A stretch of DNA of 8,642 bases from Cupriavidus sp. (GTDB taxonomy: Bacteria > Pseudomonadota > Gammaproteobacteria > Burkholderiales > Burkholderiaceae), in contig JABFVP010000115.1 in the NCBI GenBank assembly GCA_013362725.1, forward strand, positions 1 to 8,642, read 5' to 3'. A program made the translations under genes and the position numbers. How positions within the stretch are numbered: position 1 is the stretch's first letter; each line of letters starts with the position of its first letter. The notes beneath the pieces were generated by a model. The model was not told where the DNA came from. It was given only the letters and a program-made list of their open reading frames with translations, and searched no databases. Of this stretch, positions 6,955 through 8,642 are shown in pieces.

Positions 6955-7806
6955 TCAGCGTGCCAGTTGCAGGGTCAGGATGCCGAGCAGCACCAGCGCC
7001 GTAGCCACCACGCGCCGCCCGTCGAAGGCCTCGCGCAGCAGGAAGTGCCCCAGCAACGCGGCGAAGATCACGCTCGACTCGCGCAGCGCCGCCAGCTTGG
7101 CCACCGGCGCCATGGTCATGGCCCACAACATCAGCGCATACGAGCCCACGCGGTTGATGCCGCCGATGCCGGCGCGCTTCCATTCCGTGCGCAGCAGCGC
7201 CAGCAGTGCCGTGCCGCGGCGGGCAAAGGCATAGCCGGGCATGAACACATGCGACATCGCCTGCAGCCAGACGATGTAGGTCAGCACCTCGCCATGGCGC
7301 TTGACCGCGGTGCCGTCGATCACGGTGCCGCCCGCCAGGCACGCGCCGGCCAGCAGCGCGAAGCCGAGCAGGTCGGGCGCCTGCCCGCGCCAGCGCACCA
7401 GGCTGACCAGCCCGCAGCAGATCAGCGCGATGCCGGCATAGCCGCCGGGCCCGAGGCGTTCGCTGCCCGTCAGCAACAGCAGCATCGCCACCATCATCGG
7501 CGCCGAGCCGCGCATCAGCGGATACGCCTGGCTGAAGTCGCCGCGGTTGTAGGCGGCCACCAATGACAGCTTGTAGACCACCTCCAGCGCCACCGTGGCC
7601 AGCAGGAACGGCCATACCTGCGGTGCCGGCATCGGCACCAGGAACAGGAACGGCAGCGCCACCAGCAGGCAGAAGGTGTCGATCAGCGCCATCGACGAGA
7701 GCCGGTCGCCGCCGATCTTGACGATGGCGTTCCACGACGCATGCATCAGCGCCGACAGCATCACGGCGGCAAAGGCGAGGCCGTGGAAATCTGGGGGGAG
7801 GGACAT
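6955..7806 (-). CDS. EamA/DMT-family permease, probably phosphonate-associated
   Basis: This 283-residue integral membrane protein has about ten hydrophobic segments (near 8-28, 39-58, 64-84, 96-113, 121-138, 146-165, 174-192, 219-236, 243-257 and 264-282). They form two EamA-like halves. AYNRGDFSQAYPLMRGSAP near 85-103 and LRESSVIFAALLGHFLLRE near 241-259 are typical of the superfamily. DMT proteins move small metabolites or drugs across the inner membrane, so this could export or import an amine or aminophosphonate. From memory, TIGRFAMs holds an EamA-related family found beside phosphonate catabolic operons (phn_DUF6, TIGR03340); the position after phnW makes membership plausible but I cannot test it. 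The start ATG at 7806 fits the first membrane segment, but its upstream stretch is pyrimidine-rich with no ribosome binding site. It lies 91 bp before the flavoprotein gene, probably on the same transcript. Confidence 0.88.
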   Translation of the reverse strand: MSLPPDFHGLAFAAVMLSALMHASWNAIVKIGGDRLSSMALIDTFCLLVALPFLFLVPMPAPQVWPFLLATVALEVVYKLSLVAAYNRGDFSQAYPLMRGSAPMMVAMLLLLTGSERLGPGGYAGIALICCGLVSLVRWRGQAPDLLGFALLAGACLAGGTVIDGTAVKRHGEVLTYIVWLQAMSHVFMPGYAFARRGTALLALLRTEWKRAGIGGINRVGSYALMLWAMTMAPVAKLAALRESSVIFAALLGHFLLREAFDGRRVVATALVLLGILTLQLAR

Positions 7807-7858
7807 GAAGGGGAGTTGTTCTTGTGATCTGCTGGTGCATTCGTACGCCCGCTTGCTT

Positions 7859-7901
7859 GCTCCCCTCTCCCGCGCGCGGGAGAGGGGTTGGGGGAGAGGG
7901 C
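7859..7901 (+). repeat. REP-like palindromic element, copy 1
   Basis: A perfect 13-bp-arm palindrome (7862-7887; arms CCCCTCTCCCGCG and its complement) is followed by a TTGGGGGAGAGGG tail. The reverse complement of copy 2 matches nearly base for base. This architecture, a GC-rich palindrome with a short conserved tail, fits extragenic REP elements of proteobacteria. It can also act as a transcription barrier or mRNA end-stabiliser after phnW. Confidence 0.8.
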
Positions 7902-7986
7902 CGGCGGTGGCAATGGCGCAGGCATGCGCCGCGCGACGAGGCAGCTTGTCGTCGTGATTCGGGCGCCTGCGGTGCTGCCCGCTCCT
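7902..7986. other. Spacer between the two REP-like copies, itself foldable
   Basis: No gene is seen. The 85 bp hold GGCGCA/TGCGCC (7915-7920 with 7925-7930), CGACGA/TCGTCG (7934-7939 with 7949-7954) and CGCAGGC/GCCTGCG (7917-7923 with 7965-7971). These allow nested or alternative hairpins inside the larger inverted repeat made by the two flanking elements. Confidence 0.5.
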
Positions 7987-8028
7987 GCCCTCTCCCCCAC
8001 CCCTCTCCCGCAGGCGGGAGAGGGGAGC
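7987..8028 (-). repeat. REP-like palindromic element, copy 2 (inverted)
   Basis: Arms CCCCTCTCCCGC (8000-8011) and GCGGGAGAGGGG (8014-8025) flank a 2-nt centre, with the conserved tail on the left side (7987-7999). It differs from the reverse complement of copy 1 only at the centre and by one base missing in the tail. It starts 27 bp after the phnW stop, so in the phnW mRNA it would form a 3' hairpin. Confidence 0.8.
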
Positions 8029-8054
8029 TTGCTGCTGGCGTCGTAGAAAATGAC

Positions 8055-8642
8055 TTACGCCGCCTCCGCCAGCTGCGCCTGCATCGCGATTCCCATCTCC
8101 CTTAGCACCTCGCCGATCGCCGCCACCACGTTGCGCATCTCGTTGTCGTCGATCGCGCCGATGCAGCCGACGCGGAAGGTCTCCACCTGGGTCAGCTTGC
8201 CCGGGTACAGGATGTAGCCGCGCTCGCGCACCTTGGCGTAGAAGGTCTTGAAGTCATAGCGCGCATCCGCCGGGGCGTGGAAGGTGACGATGATCGGCGC
8301 CTGCACCGCCGCCGGCAGGAAGGTGCGGAAGCCAAGCGCCGCCATGCCCTGCACCAGCGTGTCGCAGTTGCGGCGATAGCGCGCGCCGCGCACCGGCTGG
8401 CCACCTTCTTCCAGGAACTGGTCCAGCGCCGCGCGGAACGCCGCGACCACGTGCGTGGGCGGGGTGAAGCGCCACTGCGTGGTCTTCTGCATGTAGACGT
8501 ACTGGTCGTAGAGGTCCAGCGCCAGCGAGTGGCTGTTGCCCTGGCTGGCTTCCAGCACGTCTTTCCTCACCAGCACGAAGCCCATGCCGGGCACGCCCTC
8601 GATGCACTTGCCGGTGGCGGCCACCAGCGCGTCGAACGGCAT
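8055..8642 (-). CDS. phnW: 2-aminoethylphosphonate--pyruvate transaminase, C-terminal part
   Basis: 195 residues are visible and the rest lies beyond the right edge; PhnW is usually about 370 residues, so roughly half is missing. The in-frame ATG at 8642 is internal, not the start. Visible marks of PhnW are GKCIEGVPGMGFV at visible residues 11-23, with Lys12 as the PLP Schiff-base lysine; QGNSHSLALDLYDQ at 34-47; WRFTPPTHVVAAF at 57-69; and TFRVGCIGAI at 155-164, where Arg157 is the likely carboxylate-binding arginine. The enzyme moves the amino group of 2-aminoethylphosphonate to pyruvate, giving phosphonoacetaldehyde and alanine in the cytoplasm. The next enzyme (PhnX hydrolase or the PhnY-PhnA route) is not in this window. 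The stop is TAA at 8057-8055, followed at once by the REP-like doublet, which suggests that an operon may end here. Confidence 0.95.
   Translation of the reverse strand: MPFDALVAATGKCIEGVPGMGFVLVRKDVLEASQGNSHSLALDLYDQYVYMQKTTQWRFTPPTHVVAAFRAALDQFLEEGGQPVRGARYRRNCDTLVQGMAALGFRTFLPAAVQAPIIVTFHAPADARYDFKTFYAKVRERGYILYPGKLTQVETFRVGCIGAIDDNEMRNVVAAIGEVLREMGIAMQAQLAEAA

Noticed and set aside
6869..7840. 323-codon minus-strand frame over the permease
   Set aside because: It is Arg-rich and lacks membrane segments over most of its length. The overlapping 283-residue frame has about ten hydrophobic segments and EamA motifs.
7859..8028. CRISPR-like repeat pair
   Set aside because: There are only two copies, in opposite orientation, each a strong palindrome, with no regular spacers. 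A REP-type element fits better.

Overview
The window is a GC-rich (roughly two-thirds G+C by eye) bacterial chromosome segment. Every gene I can support lies on the minus strand. Base composition, protein style and a REP-like palindrome suggest a betaproteobacterium of the Burkholderiales, probably Cupriavidus/Ralstonia-like. That placement is an inference, since there is no rRNA or marker gene here. There are no tRNAs, CRISPR arrays, insertion sequences or phage genes.

In transcription order (right to left) the window first holds the C-terminal half of phnW, the 2-aminoethylphosphonate (AEP):pyruvate transaminase (8642-8055), cut by the right edge. A 248-bp gap follows, filled mainly by two inverted copies of a 42-43-bp REP-like palindromic element (7859-7901 and 7987-8028). 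Next come a 10-TM EamA/DMT-type permease (7806-6955) and, after 91 bp, an 828-residue flavoprotein of the dimethylglycine/sarcosine dehydrogenase family with a fused GcvT-type folate domain (6863-4377). Together these look like the end of a phosphonate/aminophosphonate-use region. One attractive reading is that the flavoprotein demethylates an N-methylated amine, possibly an N-methylated AEP, passing the one-carbon unit to tetrahydrofolate and leaving a primary amine for PhnW.

A 314-bp non-coding gap (4376-4063) carries a plausible promoter, several inverted repeats and a tandem 8-mer just before the next ribosome binding site. It leads into a tightly coupled three-gene operon for a periplasmic molybdenum hydroxylase: a Tat-exported molybdopterin subunit (4062-1228), a two-cluster [2Fe-2S] subunit (1231-671, ATGA overlap) and a multiheme cytochrome c with an N-terminal signal or lipoprotein sequence (671 to beyond the left edge, TGATG overlap). 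Electrons should run from substrate through Mo, the two Fe-S clusters and the c hemes to the respiratory chain. The substrate cannot be read from sequence; aldehydes or N-heterocycles are the usual ones for this layout.

The two blocks may be functionally unrelated neighbours. The least explained parts are the leader of the molybdenum operon, the substrate of the flavoprotein beside phnW, and the REP doublet.
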